Assembly (NCBI GenBank): GCA_019359495.1
Contig: JAHHHF010000077.1
Span: 62,001-126,000 of the forward strand
DNA from: Goleter apudmare HA4340-LM2
GTDB taxonomy: Bacteria > Cyanobacteriota > Cyanobacteriia > Cyanobacteriales > Nostocaceae
DNA length: 64,000 nt
Reading direction: 5' to 3'
Positions 54,601-62,245 of this stretch are shown in pieces. Within the stretch, counting starts at the first letter, position 1. Each line of letters opens with the position of its first letter. Position numbers and translations under genes: made by a program. The notes beneath the pieces were generated by a model that worked only from the letters and a program-made list of their open reading frames with translations, was not told the DNA's origin and ran no database searches.

Positions 54601-54683
54601 AGCATCCACTGGTGATAGCTCAAGTTAAGGCATTAATGAAGAAACACCAACTCCAAAATTACAGACTTGGTCACAAAGTTTAA
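51663..54683 (+). CDS. Npt1/Npt2-like (MFS/ADP-ATP translocase type) membrane protein with HEAT-repeat C-terminus
   Basis: A 1006-residue two-part protein. Residues 1-450 have about 12 membrane segments in the pattern of the nucleotide-transporter (TLC/AAA) branch of the MFS, with an N-terminal WVNLRPEESERTWMMFAFYT segment. Residues 450-1006 are soluble and built of helical pairs of the HEAT/ARM type (for example RSCIELLAQIDPQGAVEVL, LVRATAAALLLRQGTPMQK, and the TGFVREAAIAYLSMVSRR unit near the end). Transport substrate and the role of the HEAT part are unknown; it may scaffold other proteins on the membrane. The start at 51663 is the only ATG before the conserved part. It stands between the infC terminator and the ferritin-like gene. 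Confidence 0.82.
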   Translation: MELKNQWFAANRGIQARLLRWVNLRPEESERTWMMFAFYTTVSVGLRWSEDSTVALFLDEYGADPLPLVYIASAVMGIGLVFLYSWLQKIFPLRWVIVAIAPCMVAPLILLVLLRSGIHASYLAVIIVFLLRLWVDALYVVNDLNTSIVANQLFNIREIKRTYPLISSGLLVADVISGFSLPWLLEFVKLNKVILIACVVIIVSSGILFYLSHHYREAFPDAPQRLISQEQASRHRRLEVPLKRYTYYLFAFVGLLQVIGLLIDFQYLRELKSNFGDRDLASFLGLFGGIVGLCELLTQWFFSSRLIERIGVFFAAALLPVIVGFIIPGAIALLNLFPGMQVQGFFWGLVMLKFCDELLRYTFVMSSGPVLYQPIPERIRSRMQTLSGGTAEAIATGLAGLAILLTLFFSGHFIPESLQKWVFIAETVLVAGICLKVVLILRSRYVDLLVLSADRGELSATNVGLRLLKQGVVKALAEKGSAADKRSCIELLAQIDPQGAVEVLAPLLVKLPSDLQRQSLEVMLMGNVNPIYLPAVRPLLDQSSGTISTEVFALALRYVWLAEPHPNLALLEEYLHPRQNSLVRATAAALLLRQGTPMQKVAATKTMRWMLTHKQERERVNGVRALREAVYLQALRIHIPNLLQDGSLRVRCAVLEMIAATRLEDYYSALLAALYYKSTRTTAMRALVQLENEALEMLVQLATNVYKPEVVRMYAWRTVGQISTPEAIDCLWQYLETSWGNTRYHILRSLLKIHKQPEISSFQDRFYESRVETFIEQELKFLGEIYAAYIDFTTQKTGMDDASENIVTVGELLQRALLELELDVKERLLLLLKLLYSPEKMQAATFNLRSDSGMNLARGLEILDHTVNLPVKSLLLNILDRRSHQDKLYLLVEAGLVEYQQMSVSDRLRRLLTQANLLSDWCLACCFHFAHVTRTRLSISEIVVTLRHPTGFVREAAIAYLSMVSRRVLLELLPQLHKDQHPLVIAQVKALMKKHQLQNYRLGHKV

Positions 54684-54793
54684 AAAAGACCGTTACCATC
54701 ACTCTTGACTTTTTGGGTGACTCAGTGACGCCACAGCAATGCCAGCCGATTAAGTTAAAATTTAAAAATAAATTTTATAAAACTTAACAAACT

Positions 54794-55699
54794 ATGGCAG
54801 TTACTTACCCCCGGAAATTTCAGAATGCTTTGAGTGCAAGGGACATTTTAAAGCAGGTAGTACGCGATCGTGAAATTCATTTGATTACCCTCAACCGATA
54901 CCGCTACAGCGAACAACGTAGCTGTAAAGACCTCACAAATCTAATTGAACAACTAGATGGACAGCCACCAGAATTAGTGAGGGAATTGTCTCACCATGTA
55001 TCTGATGAAGCTCGTCATGCGATGTGGTTGACTGATTTGTTAGTGGAATTGGGAGCTAATGTCGGTAAGCCACCTGGTTCATCTTACATAGATGAATTTG
55101 AAAGGCTACTCGACCACGAACACCAAGATCCAGCGACAAACCTTGATGATTTCGTGATTTCTGTTCTCGCTGCCATTAACATCACTGAAAAACGAGGCTG
55201 TGAGTATTTCTCAGCCCACATTTATGCCCTCAAACAAGCACCGCAAACTGAAGAAAACATCAAAATTCAAGCCACCATTGCCCAAATTTTGCCAGAAGAA
55301 GCCGGGCATGTCCGTTGGGGAAACCATTGGCTAGCAAAACTAGCAGAAAAAAGTCCAGAAAATCGACAAAAAGTATTGCAAGCCAAGAGCAAGTATGCGG
55401 CAATTGAGCAAGCAGCCTTTGAGTCCGGGATGGATATCACCTTGGGAGCAGAACTGCGACGTGTTGCCAATCTGGTGGAAGTAGCAAATAACATGCCTCT
55501 TTGGCAACGTCCCCAATACTTGATGGAGCGTTTACCAGAAACTTTGCTCGCCCCTGAATTACAATTCACCAGAATTCGGGCTGCACAAAGAGCTTGGCAG
55601 CGAGATCCTCAAGCATTTATGGAGAAGTTTGTCCCAATGTTCCTCAACGGTATTAAACGCAAGGAAAACAACGGTAAACAAACAACAGTTTCTAAATAA
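54794..55699 (+). CDS. Ferritin-like di-iron domain protein
   Basis: A 301-residue, mainly helical protein with ferritin-like metal-binding motifs: E and H in DREIHLITLN, ExxH in SDEARHAMW, E in EKRGCEYFSAH and ExxH in PEEAGHVRWG. The spacing fits a four-helix di-iron centre. The C-terminal 100 residues are helical and unassigned. Substrate and function are unknown; it may be an oxidase or hydroxylase-like enzyme rather than a storage ferritin. It lies 110 bp after the transporter/HEAT gene with its own promoter likely, because the spacer contains AT-rich sequence. Confidence 0.85.
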   Translation: MAVTYPRKFQNALSARDILKQVVRDREIHLITLNRYRYSEQRSCKDLTNLIEQLDGQPPELVRELSHHVSDEARHAMWLTDLLVELGANVGKPPGSSYIDEFERLLDHEHQDPATNLDDFVISVLAAINITEKRGCEYFSAHIYALKQAPQTEENIKIQATIAQILPEEAGHVRWGNHWLAKLAEKSPENRQKVLQAKSKYAAIEQAAFESGMDITLGAELRRVANLVEVANNMPLWQRPQYLMERLPETLLAPELQFTRIRAAQRAWQRDPQAFMEKFVPMFLNGIKRKENNGKQTTVSK

Positions 55700-56186
55700 T
55701 TTGTAATTGAGAATAGCCTACAACGTTAACGTAATTCGTACTTACAACCTTAATTACGAATTACGAAACCTCTTGAAAGATAGCAGGGACTAAGGAAACT
55801 CCAAAAAATAAATTATCCGGCAAGCAGCGAAAAGCGATGAAATATCTGTGTTACCGAAAGTCAGTGGAAGCCTTGCCTCTACCCAGATAAATATTTTTCA
55901 AATTGGCAGTCCCTAAAAACACAGTAGTCACTTGACGAGTTGGTGATGCGATGAATACAGGCAGTTTACTGGCTGAAGATGGTAAACGCAAAAGTTTATA
56001 CGGACTATATATACAGAGCTTACGGATGAAATACTGAGCAATGCTGAGAATTTCTATGTGTCGGCTTATATATATATACTAGCGTACTATGTAAAGCAAT
56101 GTTAAAGATAACACCTTGACTGACTGTACTTAAATTACCTTGTCAACAGTTTTGCTACCTCTCAAAACGGTGTTTTATCTGGGTCT
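55700..56186. other. Intergenic region downstream of patX and the ferritin-like gene
   Basis: Almost 490 bp between two convergent genes. CGTAATTCGT pairs with ACGAATTACG near 55730-55765 and may act as a terminator hairpin. An ATG-led frame of 28 codons exists (from 55951) but has no support. AT-rich TATATATATA sequences occur near 56070. No RNA gene could be recognised. Confidence 0.45.
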
Positions 56187-56423
56187 TTAAATAGTAGGAT
56201 GGGTCTTACCAGAATATTCCATCAACTCCCGACGTCCACTACCACGGTGAGGTACAGGCCTTTCCGGCTGGTTGGACTTAGGCTTAGGCCTGGCGGAGAG
56301 CAAATGTTCTGACCCAGAATTAGCTAACATTTGAGAGGACAAGTGATTAACCATTGCTTGGTAGTCAAAAGCCAGAGAGCCGAACACCAAACTCGATGCT
56401 AGAAGTGAAATGGCAACACGCAT
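56187..56423 (-). CDS. patX: PatX-like heterocyst-inhibition peptide precursor
   Basis: A 78-residue secreted-type peptide precursor. It has a signal peptide (MRVAISLLASSLVFGSLA), a spacer with a basic SARPKPKSNQPERPVP segment, then HRGSGRRELMEYSGK. RGSGR is the exact pentapeptide of PatS and of the PatX family that inhibits HetR, and HRGSGRRE is the typical PatX context. PatX is processed or diffuses between cells to shape heterocyst spacing. A TCCGGA hexamer (the DIF1-type motif) lies 58 bp upstream. No clear ribosome binding site is seen. This gene is the best single sign that the organism makes, or descends from, a heterocyst former. Confidence 0.88.
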   Translation of the reverse strand: MRVAISLLASSLVFGSLAFDYQAMVNHLSSQMLANSGSEHLLSARPKPKSNQPERPVPHRGSGRRELMEYSGKTHPTI

Positions 56424-56480
56424 AGCAAATGTTTATTTTTAAACTCTTCAATTCACTACTACTGAGTTTTTATTACTGCA

Positions 56481-56486
56481 TCCGGA
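56481..56486 (-). promoter_or_regulatory. TCCGGA (DIF1-type) promoter motif of patX
   Basis: TCCGGA, a perfect palindrome, 58 bp before the patX ATG. The DIF1 motif with this core is located around -35 of genes induced early in developing heterocysts and has been reported upstream of patX genes. No obvious -10 hexamer is seen at the usual distance, so the precise start of transcription is unknown. Confidence 0.6.
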
Positions 56487-56533
56487 TATTTTCTTAAAAA
56501 GTAGTTTTTTTTACTGAACATCCCACACTTTGA

Positions 56534-58300
56534 TTATTCTTCGACATATTCGACTAGTAACCAATTACCAGCAGGATTCAAACGACCCCAAATTTTTAGC
56601 AATTGCTGATTTGATAAGGTTTGTAGGTGCTGATCAACATGCGATCGCAAAGTCACAAGTTGCCAAGTTTGTTTTTGAGGTGTCTGGGGTGCAGTGATGG
56701 TAAATGTGTAATCCTGCTGATCTTGGCGCTGGAAAACCCCTGTGAAGCAATTACTAGTCCGTAATAATACTTGTTTTCTATTTAAGTGTAAGTACTGGGT
56801 TAAGGCAGCATAAGGGCTATAGCCATTGATGGGGTATGATTCTGGGTTGTCTAGGTAATACATTTGCCATTGCAGCCAATCAGGACTATCAGGCAACAAA
56901 TTAAACAACGGTATGAGAGATGCAGGCGATCGCTCATCTGTTAACAAAGCTGTTTGCAATGCCCTCACAGGTAAATCCCTGGGTTGACAATTCAACTCAA
57001 TGCACATAGCCGCAGCCATTCCCGCAGCTTGACCAATACCCATCACCACAGGTTGTAATCTAGTCGCCCCATTGGCAATATGGGAGACAGAAATATTCTT
57101 TTCACACACCAAAAAATTATCTATTACTTCAGGAACAAGGCAACTGTAGGGAATAGTAAAAGGAGTTCCCGTCCAACGTCCCCCCCATCGGATAGATTTG
57201 GGTTGTAGCGCGAATTTGTACCCAGGATAGTGATGATCGTTGGCGTAATTACCAATTGCAATGGTGTCAAGATGCAAAGATGCCACCTGACCCCCAGTCA
57301 TAGGTAAAATATCCTGTTCACGGACAGTAGTTAATCCCACCAAGCGGCGACTTTCCCGATAATAGGGATGCAGGGCAAATGCTGTAGGTTCACAGGGAAA
57401 AACTCCTGTTGCCAAACCATAACGCCGACCAAGGTGATTTTGGATGAAATGGGCGAAATTTTGGCTATGCCAACGACATTCTTGAATAAATTCACTCCTG
57501 GATACTTCCGACTCTATCAAACGCTGTAAACCTTCACTGTAATCATTGCCACAGATAGGCCAGTTCATCATCAATAGACCCCCTGGCAAGCGTCCGTAAT
57601 TCATAAACGTCTCTGCACCGTAGCCATCCCAAGCCCCGGCAAATAGAGAAGGGTTATAGTAAGGGGCAACAGGAATTTCTGGGGCGACATCTGCACCAAA
57701 ATCTTGCATGATTACCACCCCGGTGGGTGCTTGTACAGGATACTTTGATGTGAGAGAATTAAAATTTGCCGGGGCGCTCGCTTCTCCCCACTCAGACTGT
57801 AATTCCCAGCCCCAACGGTAAGGTATCTCCCCCAAAGCCAATAAATCGCCTAATTCTGTGCCATCGAGAATAATTTTGGCGTTCACAGTAAAATCGGCAA
57901 ATCTCACACCAGTTACAGAATTGCCCTGATGTAACACCTCTAAAGGCACTCGTCCATGAATCCATTGTAGATTTGGTAACTCCTGCACCCAATCAGCAAA
58001 AATTTTCGCCCCTATTCGCGGATCAAAACTAAAGAAACTCACCCAGCTGTGATCTAATCCTTCTGGCTGTCGGTGCTGTAATTCCTGCAAAAACGCACCC
58101 CACAACCCTGTCTGCCAAGCTTCTAATTCATTCCCATCGGGTACAGAAACACCCGCAGCAGTCAGCATTCCCCCCAACCAAAGAAATTCACTCACCAGCA
58201 TAGTTTTCGCACCCCGCCGCGCCGCTTGGATAGCCGCCGCCGTACCGCCTACTCCTCCACCAACAACTAAGACATCAGTTGTATATATCTGATTAACCAT
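56534..58300 (-). CDS. FAD-dependent oxidoreductase (FAD_oxidored type)
   Basis: A 588-residue flavoprotein. Its dinucleotide-binding motif is at the very start (VLVVGGGVGGTAAAIQAARRGAKTML, GxGxxG with the terminal GA loop), and the C-terminal FAD segment is LQPVVMGIGQAAGMAAAM, typical of FAD_oxidored proteins that act on small substrates. The middle part carries the substrate domain (GTELGDLLALGEIPYRWG). Substrate unknown. The gene lies between patX and the TetR-type regulator; a conserved link to either is not evident. Confidence 0.9.
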   Translation of the reverse strand: MVNQIYTTDVLVVGGGVGGTAAAIQAARRGAKTMLVSEFLWLGGMLTAAGVSVPDGNELEAWQTGLWGAFLQELQHRQPEGLDHSWVSFFSFDPRIGAKIFADWVQELPNLQWIHGRVPLEVLHQGNSVTGVRFADFTVNAKIILDGTELGDLLALGEIPYRWGWELQSEWGEASAPANFNSLTSKYPVQAPTGVVIMQDFGADVAPEIPVAPYYNPSLFAGAWDGYGAETFMNYGRLPGGLLMMNWPICGNDYSEGLQRLIESEVSRSEFIQECRWHSQNFAHFIQNHLGRRYGLATGVFPCEPTAFALHPYYRESRRLVGLTTVREQDILPMTGGQVASLHLDTIAIGNYANDHHYPGYKFALQPKSIRWGGRWTGTPFTIPYSCLVPEVIDNFLVCEKNISVSHIANGATRLQPVVMGIGQAAGMAAAMCIELNCQPRDLPVRALQTALLTDERSPASLIPLFNLLPDSPDWLQWQMYYLDNPESYPINGYSPYAALTQYLHLNRKQVLLRTSNCFTGVFQRQDQQDYTFTITAPQTPQKQTWQLVTLRSHVDQHLQTLSNQQLLKIWGRLNPAGNWLLVEYVEE

Positions 58301-58370
58301 CTCTGTACCTCACTGCTGTTTCGACATTGTCGCTAGTGAAGTTGACATCCGACAAGCTAAATGGTTCTTC

Positions 58371-58404
58371 AGATCCGCGACTTCTTCAAAAAAGTCGCGG
58401 ATCT
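58371..58404. repeat. Perfect hairpin repeat between the FAD oxidoreductase and TetR genes
   Basis: AGATCCGCGACTT (58371-58383) pairs with AAGTCGCGGATCT (58392-58404) around an 8-nt loop. It starts 15 bp after the TetR gene on the minus strand and is a familiar type of Nostoc intergenic hairpin; it may also help end the TetR transcript. Confidence 0.65.
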
Positions 58405-58418
58405 CTAAGCCTTAATCA

Positions 58419-59072
58419 CTAATGCAACAGTCTATTAGGTGGTTGCACACCTGCCAATATCAAATCCAAGGCTTGTTGGACATGCAATTCCAACATCTGC
58501 TTACCCAACATTCGCTTACCAGGGAACAGATGCTTCATCCCTTCGCGACCTATAAAGTAGAACACACAGATACCAATGATATTATTGGCAGTGAATCGGG
58601 CATCGAGGAAGCGAAAGCTACCATCAGCAACACCCCGGTCTAGAATTGCTATTAATTGTGCATCGATGCTGCCGATGTTTGCCCGCTTATAATACTCACC
58701 TTGATTTTGCAGCGCTTCATAACACATAATTAGCGGCCAGTGAGGATTGCTAACTAAGTTAGCTAAAAGACAACGCACAAATTGTTCTAGGGCGGTTTGA
58801 GGCGGTAACTGTTCCAGGGAAAGTTCTTGTAAGGGGCGAAAATAAGTGTTGAAACCTCGTTCTAGCACTGCTTGATACAAACCTTCCTTACTCTGGAAAT
58901 AGTAATAGATCATTGCCTTTGTGACACCTGTATGGGCAGCGATCGCTTCAATTCTGGCATTAGCCAACCCGTGCAAAGCAAATTCTGCAACGGCTGCGTC
59001 CAATATCTCAGTTTTAGTTGCCTCCGCATCACGAGTACTACGGACAACTTTAGATTTCGGATTTGTAACCAT
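58419..59072 (-). CDS. TetR/AcrR family transcriptional regulator
   Basis: A 217-residue repressor. It has the N-terminal DNA-binding domain (KTEILDAAVAEFALHGLANARI and AIAAHTGVTKAMIYYYFQSKEG) and a C-terminal ligand domain of the TetR_C type (about residues 65-217, with CVFYFIGREGMKHLFPG). ATG 59072 is used; a further 23 upstream codons are antisense to a monooxygenase remnant and lack resemblance. The first ten residues (MVTNPKSKVV) also lie opposite that remnant, so the original N-terminus may have been altered by the rearrangement. The likely former target, the neighbouring monooxygenase, is now broken. Confidence 0.88.
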   Translation of the reverse strand: MVTNPKSKVVRSTRDAEATKTEILDAAVAEFALHGLANARIEAIAAHTGVTKAMIYYYFQSKEGLYQAVLERGFNTYFRPLQELSLEQLPPQTALEQFVRCLLANLVSNPHWPLIMCYEALQNQGEYYKRANIGSIDAQLIAILDRGVADGSFRFLDARFTANNIIGICVFYFIGREGMKHLFPGKRMLGKQMLELHVQQALDLILAGVQPPNRLLH

Positions 59073-59592
59073 AGGTAAAGGGCGGATGTATTGGTATGTA
59101 GCCTCTCCCGCACCAGAGGGAAAGCCATCAGTTGCTGACAAACCAGAACTGGCAGAAATGTTTCACAACTGGCCTGCACCCATCCCAGAATTAATTGCAG
59201 CCACAGATGCAGCTAATATTATCAAAACCGACCTTTATGACCGCCCACCCATTCCAAAATGGAGTCAGCAAAACATCACATTGCTTGGTGATGCAGCCCA
59301 TCCCACCCTACCAACAATGGGACAAGGGGCGTGCATGGCAATTGAAGACGCACTAGCTGTGACTCAGTGTTTGTTAAAACATTCAGAACCCACAGCCGCC
59401 TTCCGTCAATACGAATCAATGCGGCTACTGCGTACCAAAAAAATAGTCGAACAATCTTTATTAATCGGCAAAGTAGCGCGATTACAGAATCCTCTAGTTG
59501 CGGCGATGCGAAATACATTCATGAAATTTTTGTCACAACAATTTGAGAAGGACTATAAAACCCTCCACGCTTACAAAGTCACGGTTTATTGA
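59056..59592 (+). pseudogene. 3' fragment of an FAD-dependent monooxygenase
   Basis: The plus strand reads FGFVTIGKGRMYWYVASPAP and then the C-terminal half of aromatic-ring/zeaxanthin-epoxidase-like FAD monooxygenases: NITLLGDAAHPTLPTMGQGA (the FAD ribityl-binding GD motif and MGQGA), IEDALAVTQCLL, a Y-E-RxRR-like region, and a natural stop at 59590-59592. The N-terminal FAD-binding half (GxGxxG and the DG motif) is missing; the frame instead continues through sequence antisense to the TetR gene. The deletion breakpoint lies near 59050. No functional enzyme can be made. Confidence 0.8.
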
Positions 59593-59679
59593 GAGAATCA
59601 ACTTGTTGCGTTTATTGCGTTTGTGTAGTGTGTACTATATGAGAATAGTTTACCATTCAACAATATCGCCAGGAGTCTC

Positions 59680-60132
59680 ATGTTAAAGCAAAATTCATCC
59701 CTGGAACCTATCACATCTCCAGAAGCAGAAAAGCAATCAATCCAAGAACTGGAACGCATACTCAAAGATGAAGATTTGCCAGCGAAATTAGTCACAACAA
59801 GCGGTGAACAAATTACAATTCCTGACTCTGTGTATCAAGTACTACGTACAGTTGTCCATGCAATGGCTTATGGTCATGTCATAAATGTAATCACCCAAAA
59901 GCCGGAAATGACGACACAGCAAGCGGCTAACTACCTCAACGTCTCACGTCCCTATCTGATTAAGTTACTAGAGCAAGGTGACATTCCTTACTTTCATATA
60001 GGTTCCCATCGCCGGGTGCATTTTGAGGATTTAAAGAAATATAAACAACAAAGAGATGCTCAACGGAGAGAACTTTTAAAGCAGCTAATAGAACTGAGTG
60101 AAGAAGCTGGCTTGTACGATGCAAAAGAGTAA
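59680..60132 (+). CDS. Antitoxin with MerR/excisionase-type helix-turn-helix
   Basis: A 150-residue protein. The N-terminal 60 residues are helical; the centre has an excisionase-type HTH (MTTQQAANYLNVSRPYLIKL, then LEQGDIPYFHIGSHRRVHFE), and the C-terminus is a charged helix (KKYKQQRDAQRRELLKQLIE). It is immediately followed by, and overlaps, a PIN-domain gene, the regular layout of this type II toxin-antitoxin group. It should repress its own operon and neutralise the PIN ribonuclease. Confidence 0.85.
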   Translation: MLKQNSSLEPITSPEAEKQSIQELERILKDEDLPAKLVTTSGEQITIPDSVYQVLRTVVHAMAYGHVINVITQKPEMTTQQAANYLNVSRPYLIKLLEQGDIPYFHIGSHRRVHFEDLKKYKQQRDAQRRELLKQLIELSEEAGLYDAKE

Positions 60133-60715
60133 AATTACTATGCCAAAAGTGATTTTGGATGCTTGTGTTTTATTTCCCATGTACTTACGAGACATCTTGC
60201 TTTCCACTGCTGAGGCTGGGTTATATCGACCTTATTGGTCACAAAAAATCTTAGATGAAGCAATGGGGAACCTTATACGCAAAGGAAAAATATCTGTTGA
60301 GAAAGCAAGGAATTTGGAGGAGATCATCACAACAGCTTTTCCTGAAGCAATGGTTACAGTTCCTCTAGAAGTAGAAGAAATGATGACAAATGACCCTAAA
60401 GACCGTCATGTTCTGGCGGCTGGGGTAATAGCTCAAGCTAGTATTTTGGTGACTAATAATATTACAGATTTTGATGTTCAGTCGTTGAACCCTTGGAATA
60501 TGACGGCACAGACACCAGATGATTTTCTCAGTGACCTATTTGATAATTACCCTGAAGATATGGTGGAAGTAGTGCGTCAACAGTCTCAAAACTATAGAAA
60601 AACTCCACTGTCTGTTATTGAATTACTTGATTTATTGAGTAAAGTAGATGGAGCAAACTTACCAAATTTTACTAGTAGAATTCGCTTTTTTGGACTAGGA
60701 GATAATCTAGTTTAA
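60119..60715 (+). CDS. PIN-domain toxin (predicted ribonuclease)
   Basis: A 198-residue PIN-domain protein. Acidic active-site residues are visible in PKVILDACVLFPMYL (first Asp), EAMGNLIRKGKI (Glu) and DPKDRHVLAAGVIAQA (Asp), with ILVTNNITDFD as the last strand. A C-terminal helical extension of about 50 residues follows, normal for this subfamily. ATG 60119 overlaps the antitoxin stop by 14 bp, and ATG 60140 just before MPKVILDAC is an alternative. It cleaves RNA in studied relatives; here the function is predicted. It is intact, so with the HTH protein it forms a complete pair. Confidence 0.85.
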   Translation: MQKSKITMPKVILDACVLFPMYLRDILLSTAEAGLYRPYWSQKILDEAMGNLIRKGKISVEKARNLEEIITTAFPEAMVTVPLEVEEMMTNDPKDRHVLAAGVIAQASILVTNNITDFDVQSLNPWNMTAQTPDDFLSDLFDNYPEDMVEVVRQQSQNYRKTPLSVIELLDLLSKVDGANLPNFTSRIRFFGLGDNLV

Positions 60716-60816
60716 ATTACCTTCTTTATCTTGGACTGATGGAAATTTCTGAGTGATTAGCATAAATTTAACCAGTAAATGTTACATCTAGTAACGTTGA
60801 GCGGTGAGAAACCAAC

Positions 60817-61863
60817 GTGAAAGCACAGGTATTTAGAGGCGTTAATCAACTTTCCTACGAAGAGATCCCAGTCCCGACTCTGGAACCCGATGAAGTGCTG
60901 GTACAGGTGCGGGTAGTGGGGTTGTGTCAATCAGATATTAAAAAAATTCGTTATCCCTTGTATGAACCACCGCGCATTTTTGGCCATGAAACGGCTGGGA
61001 TCATTGCCGCATTGGGTTCTGAGGTGAGAGGCTACGAAGTGGGACAACGGGTGGCGGTGATGCACCACATTCCCTGTATGCATTGTGCCTACTGCCTGAA
61101 TGAAAATTATTCCATGTGTGATGTTTATAAGAATATCTCGACTACCGCCGGGTTTAACGCCAGTGGTGGCGGTTTTGCGGAGTATGTGAAAGTACCTGGT
61201 CATATTGTGCAAAATGGTGGGCTGATTCCGATTCCCGATGAGATTAGTTTTGAAGAAGCGAGTTTTGTGGAACCAACTAACTGCTGTTTAAAGGCAGTGA
61301 AAAAAGCCCAAATTGCCCCTGGACAAACTGTGCTGGTAACTGGTGCAGGGCCAATTGGGTTAATGTTTGTGATGTTGGTGAAGTATTTCGGGGCAAGGGC
61401 GATCGCCACTGATCTCCTCCCTTCTAGAATTGAAAAAGCTCTCAATGTTGGTGCGGAAGCAGCTTTTAACGCCCGCGATCCTGATTTAGTTGCAAAAATT
61501 CATGCCCTGACTGGTGGGATGGGAGTTGATGTCACCTTACTAGCTGTCCCCAGTGATAAAGCTTTCTTTCAAGCCATCGACTGCACCCGTAAAGGTGGGA
61601 AAATCCTGTTCTTTGCCGAGTTCCCTGATGAAGTAGAAATTCCCGTTAACCCCAACATCCTCTACCGTCGGGAAATTGACCTCATGGGTAGTTACAGCTC
61701 ATCCTATCGCCTCCAGAGCTTGTCTGCGGATATTGTCTTTAATCGCCGCATTGATGTTCAAGCTTTAATTAGCGATCGCTATCCATTACAAAATTTATCA
61801 GCAGCCGTAGAGCAAGCGATCGCCCCGACTCCAGAAACCTACAAAATTTTGATTTATCCCTAG
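60817..61863 (+). CDS. Zinc-dependent medium-chain alcohol/polyol dehydrogenase
   Basis: A 348-residue MDR enzyme. The catalytic zinc ligands are in VVGLCQSDIKK and FGHETAGII, and the structural-zinc-type cysteines are CMHCAYCLNENYSMC. The Rossmann motif is VLVTGAGPIGLMFVMLVKYFG, and the C-terminal domain is standard. It resembles sorbitol or threonine dehydrogenase-like enzymes; the substrate and NAD(P) preference are not readable. GTG 60817 starts the conserved MKAQVFRG. It stands alone. Confidence 0.92.
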   Translation: MKAQVFRGVNQLSYEEIPVPTLEPDEVLVQVRVVGLCQSDIKKIRYPLYEPPRIFGHETAGIIAALGSEVRGYEVGQRVAVMHHIPCMHCAYCLNENYSMCDVYKNISTTAGFNASGGGFAEYVKVPGHIVQNGGLIPIPDEISFEEASFVEPTNCCLKAVKKAQIAPGQTVLVTGAGPIGLMFVMLVKYFGARAIATDLLPSRIEKALNVGAEAAFNARDPDLVAKIHALTGGMGVDVTLLAVPSDKAFFQAIDCTRKGGKILFFAEFPDEVEIPVNPNILYRREIDLMGSYSSSYRLQSLSADIVFNRRIDVQALISDRYPLQNLSAAVEQAIAPTPETYKILIYP

Positions 61864-62245
61864 TAATGAGATGGGGGAGATGAGGAGGATGGGGAAAAGA
61901 TGAATATTTAAGTTTTGAGTAGGAGCGAACAACGGTTCATACGTTTCAACTTAAGCCAGAAATAGCATACTTATTGTGTGTTGTTCATCCGCCCACCGTT
62001 AAAACGGCGGTCTCATAGCCTAAGTCCATTGAAATGGACTGACAATTCAGTCCTCTTTAGAGGACTTTTGCTATGAGACAGGGATTTTAATCCCTGGCGG
62101 ACGTGCGGTTTCACGTTAAGTTGACACCAATGACAACGGTTTGCCCTCACTCTGTCATAAATGTGTATCATCAGCATTTGTTCGAGTTTCAAGGATCAAC
62201 TGTCAGCCTCCAAGACTAAAACCTCATCTCCCCATCTCCCAAAAC
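61864..62245. other. Intergenic region before pit
   Basis: No gene is seen. It starts with a purine-rich repeat (ATGAGATGGGGGAGATGAGG, about 61866-61900), contains copy 2 of the multi-stem element (62010-62132) and ends with a CATCTCCCCATCTCCC stretch just before the pit start. Confidence 0.6.
62010..62132. repeat. Multi-stem dispersed element, copy 2
   Basis: The closing stem GTCTCATAGC (62010-62019) pairs with GCTATGAGAC (62070-62079). Inside are the hairpins AGTCCATTGAAATGGACT (62023-62040) and AGTCCTCTTTAGAGGACT (62049-62066). CAGGGATTTTAATCCCTG (62079-62096), an ACGTG/CACGT hairpin and the tail GTTGACACCAATG follow. All stems are perfect. The order of stems and loops equals copy 1 at 11210-11339, with different bases in matching paired positions. 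Confidence 0.82.

Noticed and set aside
55951-56037. 28-codon ATG-led frame between the ferritin-like gene and patX
   Set aside because: Too short, no ribosome binding site and no recognisable pattern.
58921-59055. N-terminal part of the plus-strand open frame that runs into the monooxygenase fragment
   Set aside because: It is the antisense of the conserved TetR DNA-binding domain and has no monooxygenase resemblance; the open frame there is accidental.
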